DNA from: Amphiura filiformis
Lineage: Eukaryota; Echinodermata; Ophiuroidea; Amphilepidida; Amphiuridae
Length of the DNA stretch: 64,000 bases
Reading direction: 5' to 3'
Assembly (NCBI RefSeq): GCF_039555335.1
Contig: NC_092628.1
Coordinates: 38,648,965-38,712,964 of the forward strand
Below the pieces are notes generated by a model that had not been told where the DNA came from, did not search any database, and saw nothing but the letters and a program-made list of their open reading frames with translations. Both the position numbers and the translations under genes were made by a program. Shown in pieces: positions 62,101-64,000 of this stretch (its first letter is position 1; each line of letters begins with the position of its first letter).

Positions 62101-64000
62101 CTTTTAAAATAAAAGAATGTCCATACTATTAATACTAGAATTTCTATTTTGATGTCTGTTTTTGCCTTTATCAAATTGCTTTCACATTTGGAATTTATCT
62201 GCTTCAGGAGCACATCTATGCTTTTTCCAAAAATGCAAAAAATCTGAATTTTTATGACAAATCACTGAATCATTGTAAATAACTACGCTTTATGATTTTC
62301 TCCCCAATTTATTGCAGTGTTCATTGAGTAAGTGTGAGAACTTGTCAGAACTGTTTGCATCAGGCAACCCATTCTGTAAAGACAATGGAGAAAAACCCAA
62401 GTAAGAAAACTGATTTTGATGATATGCACACGCATATTGAAGTATATTTGTATGATTCTTAAACCTATGGTACTACAGCAATAATATCATAACCTTTTAA
62501 GTGAAGGCCCAAAATTGAATGATTAATTGGCATCTTAATTCTAGTATGCCCCAAAATGTTGGCATGAAGCATTTTGCATGTGTAATTTGATAGCAAAGCA
62601 TGCGCCATTGTCTATATGGTTTATTTGAAGCGATGATGTCATTACTTTGTTGCAGTTACTTTGTGTGTGTACAGATGCAGTGCCTTTGATCATGGGTGTA
62701 AACACACCAGTTCGAGTTAACTTACGAAATTTAATACTGCACCAACTGGAGCATGTATTTACGTAACTGTCTCAAGGAAACCAACTTGAGGCTGTAGGAA
62801 TCAAAATTTGCTGCATGCAAACTATTCGCAAACATCCAAAGTCCCCATGCTTTGTATGCTGTGAATTCTCGCATATTCATGAGGGCTGATGGTATTTGTC
62901 TAACAAACACGCCAGCATTGTGTATATGATAGAGTGTTGCGCTTCATCACGTTTACGTGAAAGACATTAAAAATATGTGGTATGTGCGTAGCAGTTTCGT
63001 CTGACACACTTTAGGGAATGATCACCCCTCATTAACAGGTGATACTGGGATGTTTGCGAAAAGTGTGCAGTAGTCTGTATAAGAAACACTATAGTGTATC
63101 ACATTATTGTCAATAAGTATATCAGTATTAATGGTTGAATACGCTGGCGAAGTTACGTAATAATCGGATTAACTACCATAGCAATAGGTGAAAACAATTT
63201 TTGAATATACCGCGCTCCACTGATACCGGCACGCGGTACCTCTTCATTGAACCATATCAAGCTGATTACTTGCACCTGTAAGATTAGTATCTTTGAAAAG
63301 ACCAGTATTGTATTCAATCTATGATTGCAGACATACACAGGTGATGAGTGTAACCTGCTTTTACTAAGTTGTAGTGCAGCGTGATTTGTTCAATTTTGTT
63401 TTCACCTATTGCTATGGTAAATAATCCGATTAATTACGTAACTTCGCCAGCGTATACTGCAATCATATTAAAGACAATCACCATTGTTGGTAGGTTTTGT
63501 TATCTTGTTCAGCTCTATTTATGTAAGCATGTAATATTACATGGTTTGCAGATGAACAGAGAGTGAATACCCAATGTAGTAAAATGTATATGCAGTGATG
63601 TAAGTCTTTTGGAATTCTGAAATGGGGCAATTTACAGAATTGGATGATGAAATGTTTTTAAAAAGCCAAGTATTTGATCATAAAAAGAGCAGACAACTTT
63701 TTAAAGGGTATCATTTTTCCCCAGACAAGCCCCCATAAATGCCGCATGCGGCCAACTGTCCAAGGGCCAGGTTGATTGTCAGAAAATGGATCTTTTACCC
63801 ACTTACACCCCTGCTTGTGTGACCATACCAGAGGAGATAACAGACCCGAAAGTGTATTTTGATCCTTACATATAGCACTTTTATATTTTACAGCTACCAC
63901 AGTGAATTACAAACAGTAATTCCATCTTTGGAGATTCTAGATGGTGCTAATGTCAAGAAAAGTACAGCGCACTCTGCACCTGTTATGAGGCCCATGTCAG
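44142..64000 (+). CDS. SDS22-like leucine-rich repeat protein with disordered N-terminus (3' end outside window)
   Basis: Thirteen phase-compatible exons: 44142-44497, 45091-45277, 50335-50424, 51720-51791, 52255-52313, 53572-53624, 54550-54692, 55981-56067, 56759-56830, 58312-58373, 60663-60786, 62318-62400 and 63894-64000+. Exons 1-2 give a disordered, basic Ser/Asn/Arg-rich region ending in an acidic patch (FDEDDVDLDDEQ). From exon 3 come about eleven LRRs of the 22-residue SDS22 type, e.g. LRVLDLSSNHIRRIENL and LQTLDISHNRLSDVDSI, closing with a cap (GNPFC...LQTVIPSLEILDGANV). Such LRR blades bind partner proteins; many family members act in cilia, centrosomes or PP1 regulation, but this one was not identified. 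Most LRR exons hold one or two repeats. About 498 residues are in the window. The chosen ATG (AATATGG) is the first in this frame. Confidence 0.88.
45430..45545. repeat. Dispersed repeat pair with 62690-62800
   Basis: Shares GTGTAAACA, AATTTAATACTRCACMAACTG and GAGGAAACCAA-type blocks, in the same order, with 62690-62800. Both lie in LRR gene introns. Confidence 0.5.
45722..45785. repeat. ATTT microsatellite, 3' tail of the LINE
   Basis: A run of TTTA/TTTTA units directly at the LINE 3' end, matching CR1-like elements that end in short tandem repeats. Confidence 0.85.
48913..48939 (-). other. 2A-like ribosome-skipping motif
   Basis: Encodes GDIELNPGP, which fits the 2A consensus D-[VI]-E-x-N-P-G-P. 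It lies at about residue 101-109 of the leader ORF, just before the endonuclease start motif. 2A-like motifs are known from trypanosome and sea urchin non-LTR retrotransposons. Predicted effect: no peptide bond between the last Gly and Pro, separating the leader from the endonuclease-RT. Confidence 0.85.
49571..49625. repeat. Perfect-stem hairpin
   Basis: Arms of about 26 bp (GCTTATTATAATGCTT / AAGCATTATAATAAGC) with a 2-base loop. AT-rich, intronic in the LRR gene. Confidence 0.8.
50284..50312. repeat. TAA trinucleotide microsatellite
   Basis: About nine TAA units just upstream of the acceptor of the exon at 50335. Confidence 0.8.
50446..50724. mobile_element. MITE, 279 bp
   Basis: Terminal inverted repeats GGGCTATTCCATTTAAAA at the left and TTTTAAATGGAATAGCCC at the right. 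The interior has further inverted blocks with CATTTGAAA. It starts 21 bases after the donor of the LRR exon ending at 50424. Confidence 0.88.
52390..52770 (-). mobile_element. Penelope-like fragment (GIY-YIG tail)
   Basis: Minus-strand conceptual motifs: PCGDCDRVYIGD (GIY-YIG start), then EHHKRTGHADTDNVEVICRA and VREVIFIKKETSP. Broken by frameshifts. LRR gene intron. Confidence 0.7.
52714..52758. repeat. Hairpin at the end of the Penelope fragment
   Basis: AAAAATCTGGAGTTGTGTAT and its inverse, separated by a few bases. Confidence 0.8.
53647..53876. mobile_element. MITE-like element, 230 bp
   Basis: Inverted ends TTGATCAGCTGGTAATCGGC and GCCGATTACGAGCTGATCAA, slightly diverged. Begins 23 bases past the donor at 53624. 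Confidence 0.75.
54761..55175. mobile_element. MITE, 415 bp with 46-bp perfect inverted repeats
   Basis: Ends TATAATGAAAGACAAAG and CTTTGTCTTTCATTATA, with TA at both borders, consistent with TA target duplication of Tc1/mariner-type elements. Perfect arms suggest a young insertion. LRR gene intron. Confidence 0.9.
56577..56631. repeat. Hairpin, 24-bp arms
   Basis: ATTTCAGTTATTTGGATATT and its near-perfect inverse around a 7-base loop. Confidence 0.8.
57221..57295. repeat. Inverted repeat TTGTCACATGACATCGC
   Basis: GTCACATGACATCGC and GCGATGTCATGTGAC around a short loop. The flanking GTGAGCTTTCGACACGACG resembles terminal parts of retroelements; not resolved further. Confidence 0.55.
57548..57724. 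mobile_element. MITE, 177 bp
   Basis: Perfect 36-bp inverted ends, AGGGATTCAATCATGTTTC... A diverged piece (GATTCATCACGGATTAACAA) is at about 58012. Confidence 0.88.
58780..59570. repeat. Degenerate ~150-bp repeats with AGGTCA direct repeats and ACTTCCGGT
   Basis: GGGTCAAAGGTCATTAAGG recurs at about 58927, 59080, 59236, 59385 and (mutated) 59521, usually followed by a CACTTCCGGT block. The copy at 59386-59398 is an exact AGGTCA-A-AGGTCA DR1. Confidence 0.8.
59600..60640. other. LRR gene intron, nothing specific
   Basis: AT-rich intron with no further elements recognised. Confidence 0.4.
61470..61904. mobile_element. MITE-like element, about 435 bp
   Basis: Inverted ends CTCAGACGTCACCAATCAAT... 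and CGATTAGGTGACGTCATCAG, about 35 bp with mismatches. The shared part includes ATCGATATTGGGGTC. Confidence 0.8.
62093..62123. repeat. Small hairpin
   Basis: TGGACATTCTTTTA and TAAAAGAATGTCCA around three bases. Confidence 0.75.
63139..63455. mobile_element. MITE, 317 bp
   Basis: Inverted ends ATACGCTGGCGAAGTTACGT and ACGTAACTTCGCCAGCGTAT, extending about 60 bp with few mismatches (through CCATAGCAATAGGTGAAAAC). Noncoding. Confidence 0.9.

Overview
The window is intron-rich eukaryotic nuclear DNA with GT-AG introns, long AT-rich introns, many AGGCCTA-type motifs, abundant short inverted-repeat elements, APE-type LINEs, Penelope-like fragments and a CR1-like LINE carrying a 2A-like peptide. 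This fits a marine deuterostome invertebrate, most likely an echinoderm or hemichordate. That assignment is inference from repeat flavour and gene families; no taxonomic marker gene is present.

Layout. (1) 1-3100, minus: a LINE (endonuclease plus reverse transcriptase) running off the left edge. (2) 3984-20770, plus: 17 exons of one class C GPCR, about 2,258 residues in the window, whose first exons lie upstream. It carries four tandem Venus-flytrap (VFT, ANF-receptor type) ligand-binding modules, a Thr/Pro-rich stalk and a seven-helix domain. All 17 exon junctions keep one reading frame. Introns hold Penelope fragments and foldback elements. (3) 21.4-28.0 kb: a 30/32-bp minisatellite, a foldback element and two arrays of a 34-bp satellite. 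(4) 28.9-35.6 kb, minus: a six-exon gene with an N-terminal Tyr-rich region (one exon duplicated) joined in frame to a protein kinase, interrupted by a single in-frame TAA. A broken copy of its last exon lies downstream. (5) 37.1-42.1 kb: a LINE split by a solo LTR with a TAGG target duplication, a TGACTC cluster, and a third 34-bp satellite array bracketed by direct repeats. (6) 44142 to the right edge, plus: 13 exons of an SDS22-like leucine-rich-repeat gene, with a 3.6-kb 2A-bearing CR1-like LINE in its second intron and many MITE-like foldbacks.

The three genes show no operon-like link. The receptor is expected at the plasma membrane. The kinase and LRR proteins look intracellular, although the kinase gene's N-terminal region has a hydrophobic Cys cluster. 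The most unusual items are the receptor with four flytrap modules in one chain and the otherwise intact adaptor-kinase gene split by one stop codon.
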